From: Xestospongia bergquistia
Taxonomy: Eukaryota; Porifera; Demospongiae; Haplosclerida; Petrosiidae
Assembly (NCBI GenBank): GCA_963965975.1
Contig: OZ014413.1
Span: 9,636,101-9,700,100, forward strand
Length of the DNA: 64,000 nucleotides
Direction: 5' to 3'
Positions 35,223 through 48,000 of the stretch are shown piece by piece (positions within the stretch are counted from its first letter, which is position 1; every line of letters starts with the position of its first letter). The position numbers and the translations under genes were made by a program. Under the pieces are notes generated by a model. It was not told the DNA's origin, ran no database searches, and worked only from the letters and a program-made list of their open reading frames with translations.

Positions 35223-38200
35223 ATGTTACTACAACTAGTCTTTGTGTGTTTGTTAGTCAACACTCAAGGAGCTACTGCTCATGAGATCAATATATCTCAT
35301 AGCAACGAACTGGAGACAGTCTTATGTCATTCTGGTCCATTCAATAATGACACTATTATAGTTTTGTCCACAAATATTACTCATGAGATTACAAACATAT
35401 CATTTTGTCTTGTGAATACTAGTCGCTCACTGACTATAAAAAGTGCTACAAACTCACTTGCTCACATAAGATGTCCTACAGTTGTCTCTCAACCTTCATA
35501 TCCCACTAGTGGATTTGTTTTTATAAATCTTTATAATCTTACTCTACAGAAATTATCATTCCAAGGATGTGGTGCTTTCTTGAGAGATCTGGATGAAATC
35601 ATCCTGTCATCTATTAACTCTACAACATCTCCAGTATATTTCACAGAGTATCATTCTTCTCTATTACTGTTCCTTCATATTGAAACATTATTGATCAAAG
35701 AGGTTAATATGTTATCAAATTATGGGTTTGCAATTCTAGCTATTAATCCATTAAATGCTACTATAGAAAATGTCAATGTGACCTCTACAGAAAATCTTGA
35801 GTTTCCTACTCATATCAACACAAATTTAGGCAATGGAGCATTGTTATTGTTCATTGATGAAAACAACGTTAAAAGTTTACAAAAGAATGTCTTAATAAAA
35901 GAAGCAAGATTTGAAGGGAACTATGATTATTTTGATAGAACCAAGTGTCTCTCTGATTTCAGTAATTTAGAACAGCTGCAAAATATTACTTTAATTCCTG
36001 TTGTTAATGCTGCAGGTTTGACAATACTCTATACTCAACAGAACTTTTCAGCCAATGTCCAAATATCTTCAAGTAAGTTTATTCATAATACTGGTTCATA
36101 TTTAGGTGCTATGTTAGTGCCACATATCAATAGTGTAACTAACTCTCAGACTGTAATTGATAATGATAGTAGTTTTTGGATGAACTATAATCATTATAAT
36201 TGCCATGGAGCTGCTCTTTTGTTTTTAATGACATTTTACCAGAGCTATGATGACACTCATCTGCATCCACTCATTGTATCTAACAGTGTTTTTATATCTC
36301 ACAAAGATTTATCTAACCACCTCAATAAAAACAAATACAGGAGCAGTCTCTATTATTTTACATAATCCTCAACCAAGTAAAGATTTTGATATTACAGTGA
36401 CATTTAGAAAAGTGAATTTTAGTGAAAATCATATCAAGACCACAGGTTCATGTCTTTATGCAACTACATATACTTACAAAAATTATTCTCCTCTGACGGT
36501 AGTTTTGGAAGATGTGATAGCATATTGGAACACGCAAACTGGTTTGTTAACATCCATTTCAAAAGCTGTTATGTTTACAATGGATAATATCAAAGCTCTT
36601 CATATAAATGGAACTAATAGTCATTATTATAGCAATTCAGGGTCGGTCTTTGAAGTAATTGACACTACCATTATGTTGGATGGTAATATGTTGTTTGAAG
36701 GAAACAGAGGAGAGAGAGGAGCTGTATTCAAGTTATATGGAAGTAGTACATTTCATTTAAACAATGGACTCAGGGCTACCTTTATCAATAACATTGCTCA
36801 TACAAAAGGAGGAGCTATTTATGCACAAGATGATATTTATAAGACCATAAAACAATGTACATTTCAAATATCTTCCCTCTTTCAAAACATGACAGTATTA
36901 AATATCAGTATGATATTCATCAATAACACAGCTGGTATCTCTGGTAGCTCCATATTCAGTACTAACTTGTACAATTGCTATATAAATGAGTCATATAGAA
37001 TCACTCCACAAAATGCAGAGGACTACTATTACCAAATCTTTAATTTTAGATCCTCTGAGACTACTCCATTACAATTCTCCACTTTGTCTACCAGGTGTTG
37101 CTTGTGCATTGATAATAAATGTGTACTCGTTCCCAAAATCATATTTGTCTATCCTGGGCAAACATTACATGTATCCATGACTGCTCGAGATGTGATGAAT
37201 CATCCTGCATACACCACAGTATCTCTTACACTGGCTGAAAGTAAATCATTGTTACCACCTCCATCATGGTATATCTCACCTCATGATGAGAATCAAGTCT
37301 TACTAGAATCATATCAATGTACTTTAGTTAACTTCACTGTTTACAAAAAAGATATTGACTCAAAAGTAATTGACGATCCAGTCTTGGTTATATCATCTGC
37401 TGACAATTCAATGTTATTAAAATTAAGTATCAAATTATTAAATTTTTGTCCTCTAGGTTTTGAACTAAATATAACTACTGGCAGTTGTCAATGTTCCTCA
37501 TCCATTAATAAACTTGGTCTAGTTGGAGATTATAAACCAATTTGTCAAATCATTTCTTATTGTCATGCTACCATCACTAGACCATCCAATTCTGCTGCAT
37601 GGGCTGGACTAATGAATATAACAAATGGTACAAATCAGACTACAATATTTGGTGTGGCACTAACTTGTTATGAATCTTGTAACTTCAATCAAGATTATAC
37701 AATGTTCTTGATAAATGGCTCTGATGTTTTAATAGCTGATCCAAACAATTACTCTGTAAATCATCTTCCACTTTGTCCACCAACTAAAACAGGACCTTTA
37801 TGTTCTACTTGTGCTACTGTAAATGGTATCAAATAAAGTGTGGTATTTGGTTCTTCAGAATGTAAGCAGTGTAACAATTGGTGGTTATTGACACTAATCC
37901 TCTATGCAGTAGCTGGTCCACTCCTCATTTACCTGTTATTTGCTCTCAAACTCACATTAACAACTGGTACACTCAATGGAATTATATTCTATGCTCAGGC
38001 TATTGGCATTATAGGTCTTAAAATTTCTTCATTACAGCATGTTGTAACTTTACTATATTCAGTAACACGTTCTTTTCTGTTGATGTTAAATCTGAATCTT
38101 GGTTTTCCTTTATGTTTTTATAATGGGATGACAGAGTTATGGAAAGCTGGTCTCAGTTTACTATTTCCACTTTATTTACTGACAATAGTTGTTCTCATTA

Positions 38201-39072
38201 TCCTCAGTCATTATTCTTTAAGGCTTTCCAATCGAATAGCTCACTCCTCAGTTCAAGTACTGGTTACTGTTGTACACCTCTCTTTCACAAGTATGTTTAC
38301 TGCAATATCAAATATAGTTACACCAATTAATATATATACAAATGATACTAGTAACCCAATACTTAAAGTTTGGTACAGAGATGGTACAGTTGAGTATGGA
38401 AAAGGTGGTCATTTGATATTAATGATACTAACTATAGTAGTGGTTGGTCCTGTCCTACTATCTTATATCACCATCCTTATTGCTGGTCGACCACTTATGA
38501 GAGTAGGTAAACTTAGAGAGTATATTCGACCTGTTTATGAAGCTATCCATGCACCTTATGAACACAATAAAGAATTCTTTTTTGCAACTTGCCTATTGTT
38601 ACTTGTGTTTCTCTACATCTTGTATATCTTCTTTAGTACTAGTGACACATATAAAGGATGTGTGATAATTATTCCAATTATTACCACCTATGTGACTATT
38701 GAAGCCTTTTCCAAACCGTATCGTAAGATATGGCTTAACGTATTTGATCTCTTTATTATGTGGTTGTATGTCATGGTTTCTGTTATGATGTGGTATTTCT
38801 TTACCTCAAATAAAGCCCTATTCATTGTACCTATCACAACAATAACTGTGACCTTTGCTTTAGTTGTCGTTGTCACGTTTCATATTCTTTGGGTGACAAA
38901 ACCTTTGAAAAAAATAAAACCAAAGTTAGACATTTTACAACTTAAAATGTTATCTTTCTTTAGAAGAGACAATCATTGTCCACAACCCCCCAGATTGAAA
39001 ACACGTGATCTTGAAGGATCCTTTTTTGATACATACAATGAACCCAGAGAACCACTCCTTAGTCCAACATGA
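35223..39072 (+). pseudogene. Gene F: family member with a frameshift and a nonsense codon
   Basis: I start at ATG 35223, which opens the usual signal peptide (MLLQLVFVCLLV); the open frame extends 18 bases upstream only through a GTG. The first frame ends at 36365. Comparison with K shows one extra base between ACAAAGAT and ACAAATACAGG (about 36309-36335), probably in the A-run, moving the reading into the frame that runs on to 37836. There TAT of GIKYSVV has become TAA (37834-37836). The same frame then runs to the normal stop at 39072. One Val codon is also missing in TIVVLIIL. The variable half of the ectodomain resembles K, and the tail (RRDNHCPQPPRLKTRDLEG) resembles G. AATAAA at 39237. 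Two coding lesions plus a damaged promoter element point to a real pseudogene. Confidence 0.87.
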
Positions 39073-39696
39073 GACAGTACATACATACTATGTGTATTAA
39101 ATTTAGAGATTTAATAATAATAGATTTAATTTGTGTGTCTTTTATTTTTGATACTTAAAAAAGGCATTACATTGTATAAATTTATCCAAAGCAGTGTTTC
39201 AAGAAAACCAGTATTAAAAGTATTGTTATATATATTAATAAAATTAAATAGTGTTTCTGATTGTAAGTGAAACTAGGTATTGAGGAAAGTCATTAAGACA
39301 TATTGACTTATTCCTAAATTCAATCATTATATGCAATTTTTATAAGAGTTATTTACAAAATTATTATAGTAAACTTTGTTATTATTTGATATTAATTTTT
39401 ATAAAAACAAAAATATTATAATATATTCAAAACAATTTTATTTAAAACAACACAATAAGCCTACACATATGTTATTGTAGTTAATGAAACAGATATATAA
39501 CAGTATCTTATGATAATATAATTTGTATTATAGTCTATATGATTATAATGAAATCAACATTATATAATATGTGTGTCATAACTGAAAGTACAGAGTGTAT
39601 ATGTTTTATGAGTGACTGAAACTGTTTTGTCTGGATACACTTAATTGCTATGTATATTTATCATATATATTATAGATATTAATATGTTGCATTAAA
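39073..39696. repeat. Spacer downstream of F, related to the spacer downstream of G
   Basis: No gene. 39073-39690 aligns with 44233-44830. The last 165 bases or so (from ~39525) are repeated again at about 39911-40075, on the other side of the foldback element. Confidence 0.65.
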
Positions 39697-39906
39697 GGAC
39701 CACTTCTGTTAAAACATTTGTGACCTGATTTGTGAACAGACCACTGTTAAAACATATCAAATATCTCAATTTTGTATACATACAGTTATCATAAATAGTT
39801 GCATATATATATATATATATATATATGGCAAATGTTATATACAAAACTTTATTTGAGGTGTTCCTGTTTACAAATCATGTGACAAATGTTTTGGCAGAAG
39901 TGGTCC
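39697..39906. mobile_element. MITE-like foldback element with (AT)n core
   Basis: The two ends are imperfect inverted repeats: GGACCACTTCTG at 39697 and its complement CAGAAGTGGTCC ending at 39906. Pairing continues inward through AAAACATTTGT, GATTTGT and TTTTGTATA-like stretches on both sides. The centre is an (AT)n run at about 39803-39827. There is no coding capacity. The equivalent spacer after gene G lacks it. The host sequence on either side is a direct duplication of about 165 bp. Confidence 0.7.
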
Positions 39907-40220
39907 CACATATTGTATTATAGTCTTTATGAATTATAGTAAAATCAACATTATATAATTTGTGTATCATAACTGAAAGTACAAAGTGAACATGTTTTCT
40001 GTTTATATATAAGTAACTGAAAATGTTTTGTTTGGACAGTTAATTACTATGTATATTTAACATATATATTATATTTATTATTATGTATATTTAACATATA
40101 TTATTACATATAAATTAATAATTATATATATATATATATATAACATATATATTATATACATGTTATTCTGTTATTGTTATTATATATAGGTTGGGTATAA
40201 TTTAAAATAGCTCTAAATTT
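39907..40220. repeat. Second copy of host sequence flanking the foldback element, and (TA)n tract
   Basis: 39911-40075 repeats 39525-39690 (GTATTATAGTCT..., AACTGAAAGTACA..., TTGTTTGGACAGTTAATT). A (TA)n tract follows near 40120-40150. No gene. Confidence 0.6.
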
Positions 40221-40225
40221 AATAT

Positions 40226-40344
40226 AGTTCTAAAATAGATGTTCTAGCTATAACAAAGCACAAGTGTTGTTACAAAAACAGATTTTACAGACAAACTGGT
40301 ATTCTCAGAAGTGTCTATATCATCTTGACTACAAGTGTGAAGTA
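40226..40344 (+). promoter_or_regulatory. Diverged upstream region of gene G without ISRE-like element
   Basis: From CTAAAATAGATGTTCTAGC to the ATG this matches the upstream region of gene H (44904-45029). The position of the ISRE-like element reads ATAGTTCTAAAATAG, so only fragments remain, and CTATAACAAAG stands where other genes have TATAAAAAA. The pair therefore share a promoter type of their own. Confidence 0.5.
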
Positions 40345-43300
40345 ATGCTACTGGTACTGGTCTTTGTATGTTTGTTAGTTAATGCTCAAGAAGTTTATGA
40401 TCGAAAAATCAACATATCTCATAGCAATGAACTGGAAACAGTTTTATGTCATTCTGGTCCATTCAATAATGACACTATTATAGTGTTGTTCACAAATATT
40501 ACTCATGAGATTACAAACATATCATTTTGTCTTGTGAATACTAGTCGCTCACTGACTATAAAAAGTGCTACAAACTCACTTGCTTACATAAGATGTCCTA
40601 CAGCTGTCTCTCAACCTTCATATCCTACTAGTGGATTTGTTTTTATAAATCTTTATAACCTTACTCTACAGAAATTATCATTCCAAGGATGTGGTGCTTT
40701 CTTGAGAGATCTGGATGAGAGTATCCTGTCATCTATCAACTCTACAACATCTCCAGTATATTTCACAGAGTATCATTCTTCTCTACTACTGTTCCTCCAT
40801 ATTGAGACATTACTGATCAAAGAGGTTAATATGTCATCAAATTATGGGTTTGCTGTTCTAGCTATTAATCCATTAAATGCAATTATAGAAAATGTCAATG
40901 TCACCTCAACAAAAAGTGCTGAGTTTTATATTCATAAGAACATGAGTTTAGGTAATGGAATGTTGTTATTGTTCAGTGATGAAAACAACTTAATATCTCC
41001 ACTAAACTATCATAGGGTGCTAATAAAAAAATCAAGATTCTCACATAACATTGATTTTATCAGCAGAACCAAGTGTCTCTCTGATCTGAGTGATTTAAGA
41101 CATCAACAGACATTTACTTCAATTCCTGTTGTTAATGCTGCAGGTTTGACTATACTCTATACTCAACAGAACTTCTCAGCCAATGTCCAAATATCTTCAA
41201 CAGCATTTATTCAAAATACTGGCTCATATTCAGGTGCTATGTTAGTGCTACATTTCAACAGTGTAACTAACTCTCAGACTATAATTGATAATGATAGTAG
41301 ATTTAGCAAGAACTATGATCTATTTAATTGCCATGGAGCTGGTCTTGTTTTCTTTATGGTATTTTCCAAAAGCCATGATATTCATCTATCGAATCTGTTC
41401 CCTCTCAATGTATCTAATAGTGTTTTTAAATATGAAAATGATCCATTTGGTTTTAATGAGATAGCAAATACAGGGGCAATCTCTATTTTTATATACAATC
41501 CACCACTAACTAAGGATTTTAATATCACTGTGACATTTAGTAACGTAAAGTTTACAGATAACGTTGTCGAGACCACAGGATCATGTTTGTATGCAGCTAC
41601 CTATTCATACGAAACTAGTGGATTCAAGCCTCTGATAATCATTCTGAAAAATGTTCTAGCATATTATAATTCTCAAAGGAGTTTGTCAACATCCCTTTCA
41701 AAAGCTGGCATGTTTACAATGGTGAACGTTAAATCTCTTTACATCACTGGTTGTAACAGTCATTACCATGACAACTCAGGCTCAGTCTTTGAGTTAACTA
41801 ATACTAACATTATATTAGATGGTAATATGTTGTTTGAAGGAAACAGAGGAGAGAGAGGAGCTGTATTCAAGTTATATGGCAGTAGTACATTTCATTTAAA
41901 CAATGGACTCAGGGCTACCTTTATCAATAACATTGCTCATACAAAGGGAGGAGCTATTTATGCCCATGATGATATTTATAAGACCATAAAACAATGTACA
42001 TTTCAAATGTCTTCCCTCTTTCATAATGCATCAGTATTAAATATCAGTATGTTATTTATCAATAACACAGCTGGTCTCTCTGGTAGCTCCATATTCAGTA
42101 CTAACCTTTACAATTGTTACATGCGTGAAAATTATCATCATAATGATTACAATACAATTTTCCACTTTCATTCCTTGAAGCACAATCGATTAAACATCTC
42201 TACTTTGTCTATCAGTTGTTGTGTGTGCATAAAACATTCTTGTTTGACTATTCCAACCAATATCATATCAGTATATCCTGGACAAACATTACATATACCT
42301 ATGGCAGCTAAAGATGTAGTAGGTAATAACGTGTATGCTGTAGTGTCTCTTGCATTGGCTAGGACAAAACATAGTTCTTCAAACCTGCCATTGTTACCAC
42401 TTCCATCATGGTATATCTCACCTCATGATGAGAATCAAGTTCTCTTGGAGTCACAACAGTGTACTCTGGTTAATTTTACTCTCTACCAAAGAATCATTAG
42501 TCAAAAAGGGATTAATGATGCTGTCTTTGTTGTATCATCTCCTGATGACTCATCACTACTAAAAGTTAAACTTAAGCTACTAGACTGTCCTGTTGGCTTT
42601 GAACTAAATACTATAAAAGGCTTTTGTCAATGTTCACCAGTTATTGATAAACTTGGTATGGTTGGAGATTATCAACCTACTTGTCTAGTTGTCTCAGACA
42701 ATTCTAATTCACAATATCCTCTTGCTACCATCACTAGACCATCAGATTCTGATGTATGGGCTGGACTAATGAATATTACAAATGGTACAAATCAGACTAT
42801 AATATTTGGTGTGGCACTAACTTGTTATGAATCTTGTAACTTCAATCAAGATTATACAATGTTCTTGATAAATGGCTCTGATGTTTTAATAGCTGATCCC
42901 AACAATTACTCTATAAATCATCTTCCACTTTGTCCACCAACTAAAACAGGACCTTTATGTTCTACTTGTACTACTGTTAATGGTATCAAGTATAGTGTGG
43001 TATTTGGTTCTTCAGAATGCAAGCATTGTAGTAATTGGTGGTTATTGACAATAATCCTCTATGCAATAGCTGGTCCACTCCTCATTTACCTGTTATTTGC
43101 TCTCAAACTAACATTAACAACTGGTACACTCAATGGAATTATATTCTATGCTCAAGCTATTGGCATTATAGATCTTAAAATTTCTTCATCACACCATGTT
43201 ACAACTTCAATGTATTCATTAACACGTTCTTTTCTGTTGATGTTAAATCTGAATCTTGGTTTTCCTTTATGTTTTTATAATGGGATGACAGAGTTATGGA

Positions 43301-44232
43301 AAGCTGGTCTCAGTTTACTATTTCCACTTTATTTATTGACAATAGTTGTTGTCCTCATTATTCTCAGTCGCTATTCTTTAAGGCTTTCCAATCGAATAGC
43401 TCACTCCTCAGTTCAAGTACTGGTTACTGTTGTACACCTCTCCTTCACAAGTATGTTTACTGCAATATCAAATGTAGTTATACCAATTAATATATATACA
43501 AATGATACTATTAACCCAATACTTAAAATTTGGTACAGAGATGGTACAGTTGAGTATGGAAAAGGTGATCATTTGATATTAATGTTACTAACTATAGTAG
43601 TAGTTGGTCCTGTCCTACTATCTTATATCACCATCCTTGTTGCTGGTCGACCACTTATGAGATTAGGTAAATTGAGAGAGTATATTCGACCTGTTTATGA
43701 AGCTATCCATGCACCTTATGAACACAACAAAGAATTCTTTTTTGCAACTCGTTTACTACTACTTGCGTTTCTCTACATCTTGTACCCTTTGTTCAGAACT
43801 AGTGACACAAATAAAGGATGTGTGATAGTTATTCCAATTGTTACCACTTATGTGACTATTGAAGCCTTTTCCAAACCTTATCATAAGATGTGGCTTAACA
43901 TACTTGATCTCTTTATTATGTGGTTGTGTGTCATGGTCTCTGTTACCATGTGGTATGTGTTTGGCTCAAATAAAGCCCTATTCATTATACCTATCATAAC
44001 GATAACTGTGTCCTTTGCTTTAATTGTTGTTGTCACTTTTCATATTCTTTGGGTGACAAAAAATTTGGAAAAAATAATACCAAATTTATACATTTTACAA
44101 CTTAAAATGTTATCTTTCTTTAGAAGAGACAGTCATTGTCCACAACCCCCCAGATTGAAAACACGTGATCTTGAAGGATCCTTTTTTGATACATACAATG
44201 AGTCCAGAGAACCACTCCTTAGTCCAACATGA
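40345..44232 (+). CDS. Gene G: intact multi-pass protein with beta-helix-like ectodomain (1295 aa)
   Basis: I start at ATG 40345, which opens the signal peptide MLLVLVFVCLLVNAQ. The frame extends 27 codons upstream to a GTG, but that part is the conserved non-coding leader shared with gene H. The N-terminus after the signal peptide (EVYDRKINISHS) is shared only with H. The region at about residues 190-250 and 300-400 is the most divergent of the array (for example ISPLNYHRVLIKKSRFSHN), while the GNRGERGAVFKLYG to GGAIYA core matches the other copies. The Cys-rich stalk reads SSECKHCSNWW. Nine to ten hydrophobic segments follow; the tail RRDSHCPQPPRLKTRDLEG...REPLLSPT is shared with F. AATAAA at 44399. 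No lesion. Function unknown. Confidence 0.92.
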   Translation: MLLVLVFVCLLVNAQEVYDRKINISHSNELETVLCHSGPFNNDTIIVLFTNITHEITNISFCLVNTSRSLTIKSATNSLAYIRCPTAVSQPSYPTSGFVFINLYNLTLQKLSFQGCGAFLRDLDESILSSINSTTSPVYFTEYHSSLLLFLHIETLLIKEVNMSSNYGFAVLAINPLNAIIENVNVTSTKSAEFYIHKNMSLGNGMLLLFSDENNLISPLNYHRVLIKKSRFSHNIDFISRTKCLSDLSDLRHQQTFTSIPVVNAAGLTILYTQQNFSANVQISSTAFIQNTGSYSGAMLVLHFNSVTNSQTIIDNDSRFSKNYDLFNCHGAGLVFFMVFSKSHDIHLSNLFPLNVSNSVFKYENDPFGFNEIANTGAISIFIYNPPLTKDFNITVTFSNVKFTDNVVETTGSCLYAATYSYETSGFKPLIIILKNVLAYYNSQRSLSTSLSKAGMFTMVNVKSLYITGCNSHYHDNSGSVFELTNTNIILDGNMLFEGNRGERGAVFKLYGSSTFHLNNGLRATFINNIAHTKGGAIYAHDDIYKTIKQCTFQMSSLFHNASVLNISMLFINNTAGLSGSSIFSTNLYNCYMRENYHHNDYNTIFHFHSLKHNRLNISTLSISCCVCIKHSCLTIPTNIISVYPGQTLHIPMAAKDVVGNNVYAVVSLALARTKHSSSNLPLLPLPSWYISPHDENQVLLESQQCTLVNFTLYQRIISQKGINDAVFVVSSPDDSSLLKVKLKLLDCPVGFELNTIKGFCQCSPVIDKLGMVGDYQPTCLVVSDNSNSQYPLATITRPSDSDVWAGLMNITNGTNQTIIFGVALTCYESCNFNQDYTMFLINGSDVLIADPNNYSINHLPLCPPTKTGPLCSTCTTVNGIKYSVVFGSSECKHCSNWWLLTIILYAIAGPLLIYLLFALKLTLTTGTLNGIIFYAQAIGIIDLKISSSHHVTTSMYSLTRSFLLMLNLNLGFPLCFYNGMTELWKAGLSLLFPLYLLTIVVVLIILSRYSLRLSNRIAHSSVQVLVTVVHLSFTSMFTAISNVVIPINIYTNDTINPILKIWYRDGTVEYGKGDHLILMLLTIVVVGPVLLSYITILVAGRPLMRLGKLREYIRPVYEAIHAPYEHNKEFFFATRLLLLAFLYILYPLFRTSDTNKGCVIVIPIVTTYVTIEAFSKPYHKMWLNILDLFIMWLCVMVSVTMWYVFGSNKALFIIPIITITVSFALIVVVTFHILWVTKNLEKIIPNLYILQLKMLSFFRRDSHCPQPPRLKTRDLEGSFFDTYNESREPLLSPT

Positions 44233-44903
44233 GACAGTACATGCAGACTATGTGTATTAAATTTAGAGATTTAGTGATAATAGATTTAATTTGTGTCTCT
44301 TATATTTTAAAAATTAAAAAAGGAACTACTTTGTATAAATTTGTTCAAAGCAAAATGTTTCTAAAAAAACCAGTATTAAAAGTATTGTTATATATATTAA
44401 TAAAATTAAATAGTGTTTCTGATTGTAAGTGAACTAGCTATTGAGGAAAGTGATTAAGACATATTGACTTATTCCTAAATTCAATCATTATATGTAATTA
44501 GTTATTTACAAAATCACTATAGTAAACTTTGTTTTTATTTGATATTAATAGAAAACAAAAATATTATAAAATACTCAAAACAATATTATTTAAAACAACA
44601 CACTAAGCCTACACATGTTATTCTAGTTAATGAAACAGATACATAACAGTATCTTATGATAATATAATTTGTATTATAGTCTATATGATTATAGTGAAAT
44701 CAACATTATATAATATGTGTGTCATAACTGAAAGTACAGAGTGTATATGTTTTATGAGTAACTGAAAACTGTTTTGTCTGGATACAGTTAATTGCTATGT
44801 ATATTTAACGTATATATTATATATATTATATATATTACTATGTTATAAACATAATATTATTATTCTGTTATTGGTATTATAAATCCTTTTGGTATACTTG
44901 TAG
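44233..44903. repeat. Spacer G-H
   Basis: Aligns with 39073-39690 but has a single copy of the ~165-bp host segment and no foldback element. It ends in TA-rich sequence (about 44800-44860). No gene. Confidence 0.6.
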
Positions 44904-45029
44904 TGCTTTTTGTTTCAAAATAGATGTTCTAGCTATAACAAAGCATGAGTGTTGATACAAAAACAAATTTCGCAGACAAACTGGTACTCTCAGAAGTGTC
45001 TATATCATTTTGGGTACAAGTGTAAGGTA
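44904..45029 (+). promoter_or_regulatory. Diverged upstream region of gene H with a half ISRE-like element
   Basis: GCTTTTTGTTTC at 44904-44915 aligns with the ISRE-like element of other genes but keeps only the second half-site (GTTTCAAAATAG). The rest, to the ATG at 45030, matches gene G. Confidence 0.5.
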
Positions 45030-48000
45030 ATGTTACTGATACTGGTCTTTGTATGTTTGTTAGTTAATGCTCTAGAAGTTTATGATCGAAAAATCAACAT
45101 ATCTCATAGCAATGAACTGGAGACAGTCTTATGTCATTCTGGTCCATTCAATAATGACATTATAGTGTTGTTCACAAATATTACTCATGAGATTACAAAC
45201 ATATCAATTTGTCTTGTGAATACTAGTCACTCACTGACTATAAAAAGTGCTACAAACTCACTTGCTCACATAAGATGTCCTACAGCTGTCTCTCAACCTT
45301 CATATCCCACTAGTGGATTTGTTTTTGTAAATCTTTATAACCTTACTCTACAGAAATTATCATTCCAAGGATGTGGTGCTTTCTTGAGAGATCTAGATGA
45401 GAGTATCCTGTCATCTATCAACTCTACAACATCTCCAGTATATTTCACAGAGTATCATTCTTCTCTACTACTGTTCCTTCATATTGAGACATTACTGATC
45501 AAAGAGGTTAACATGTCATCAAATTATGGGTTTGCAATTCTAGCTATTAATCCATTAGATGCTACTATAGTAAATGTCAATGTTACTTCTACAAAAAGTG
45601 TTGAGTTTCATACTCATACCAACACAAGTTTAGGTAATGGAGTGTTGTTATTGTTCACTGATGAAAACAATGTCATAAGTATACAAAAGAATGTTTTAAT
45701 AAAAGAAGCAAGATTTGTAAATAACTATGACTATATCAACAGTATGAAGTGTCTCTCTTATCTTGATAATTTAGTACATCAAGAAACATTTACTCCAATT
45801 CCTGTTGTTAATGCTGCAGGTTTGACAATACTCTATACTCAACAGAACTTCTCACCCATTGTCCACATATCTTCAACTATGTTTTATCATAATTATGGCT
45901 CATTCTCAGGTGCTGTATTGGTATTACATTTCTACAGTGTAACTAACTCTCAGACTATAATAAGTAAAGCTATCTTTATAGAGAACTACAATGTTTTTAG
46001 TTGCCGTGGAGCTGCTCTCTCATTCTTCACAATATTTAACAAAACTCATGACAATCACCTATCAAATATGTACCCACTTATTGTATCTAACAGTGTTTTT
46101 AAGTCTAAAAAAACGAATATTATTGAACCCAAAGCAGATTTTGGGGCAATATCTGTTGTTATACATAATCCACCACAAAACAAAGACTTCGATGTCAACG
46201 TAACATTTAGTAATGTGAACTTTAGTGAAAATGTTATTAAAAATACAGGAGCATGTCTTTATGCTAATACATATTCTAATAAAGACAGTGGATTGAAACC
46301 TTTGATAATAGTTCTAAAAGATGTTATAGCATACAGAAATACACAAGATCGTTCATCAACATCCATTTCAGAAGCTGGTATGTTTACAATGGATAATATT
46401 AAAGCTCTTCATATAACTGGATCTAACAGTCATTATTATAACAATTCAGGGTCAGTCTTTGAGGTAACTAATACTAACATTATATTGGATGGTAATATGT
46501 GGTTTGAAGGAAATAGAGGAGAGAGAGGAGCTGTATTCAAATTATATGGCAGTAGTACATTTCATTTAAACAATGGACTCAGGGCTACCTTTATCAATAA
46601 CATTGCTCATACAAAAGGAGGAGCTATTTATGCACAAGATGATATTTATAAGACCATAAAACAATGTACATTTCAAATATCTTCCCTCTTTCAAAACATG
46701 ACAGTATTAAATATCAGTATGATATTCATCAATAACACAGTTGGTCTCTCTGGTAGCTCCATATTCAGTACTAACTTGTACAATTGCTATATGAATGAAT
46801 TATACTACACTGGTCATCATAGTGAAAAACACTATTATGATACAATTTTTCACTTTGATTCTTTAAAACACGATCCTTTAAACATCTCTACTTCATCTAA
46901 TAGTCATTGCATATGTTCCAAAGATCTAACCATATGTATTTATGATAGTAACAATGAAGTAGTGTTTCCCAACATCATATCAGTATATCCTGGACAAACA
47001 TTACATATACCTATGGCAGCTAAAGATGTAGTAGATAATAATGTGTACACTACAGTGTCTCTTGCATTGGCTAGGACAAGCGATAATTCCGGAACTATTT
47101 CATTATCACCATTTTCATCATGGTATATCTCACCTCATGATGAGAATCAAGTGCTCCTGGAGTCTCAGCAGTGTACTTTAGTTAATTTCACTCTTTATAA
47201 AAGGGACAGTAATTCAAAGAGGATTAATGATGCTATTCTAGTCATATCATCTCCTGATGACTCATCATTATTAAAGATAAAGCTTAACTTACTAGATTGT
47301 CCACTAGGTTTTAAACTGAATGCAATAAAAGGTATTTGTCAATGTTCACCAGTTATCAATAAACTTGGTATGGTTGGAGATTACCTACCATCTTGTCTAG
47401 TTGTCTCACACAATTCATATTTACAATATCCTCTTGCTACCATTACCAGACCACCAGACTCTACTGCATGGGCTGGACTAATGAATATTACAAATGGTAC
47501 AAATAATACTACAGTATTTGGTGTGGCACTTACCTGTCAAGAATCTTGTAACCTCAATCAAGATTATACCATGTTCTTGATAAATGGCTCTGATGTTTTA
47601 ATAGCTGATCCAAAAAATTACCTTGTAAACCATCTTCCACTTTGTCCACCAACTAAAACAGGACCTTTATGTTCTACATGTGCTACTGTTAATGGTATCA
47701 AGTATAGTGTGGTATTTGGTTCTTCAGAATGTAAGCAATGTAGTAATTGGTGGTTATTGACACTAATCCTCTATGCAATAGCTGGTCCACTCCTCATTTA
47801 CCTATTATTTGCTCTCAAACTCACATTAACAAATGGTACACTCAATGGAATTATATTCTATGCTCAGGGTATTGGTATTATAGATTTGAAATTTTCTTCA
47901 TCACAGCACATTGCTACTTCAATGTATTCATTAACACGTTCTTTTCTGTTGATGTTAAATCTGAATCTTGGCTTTCCTTTATGTTTTTTCAATGGGATGA

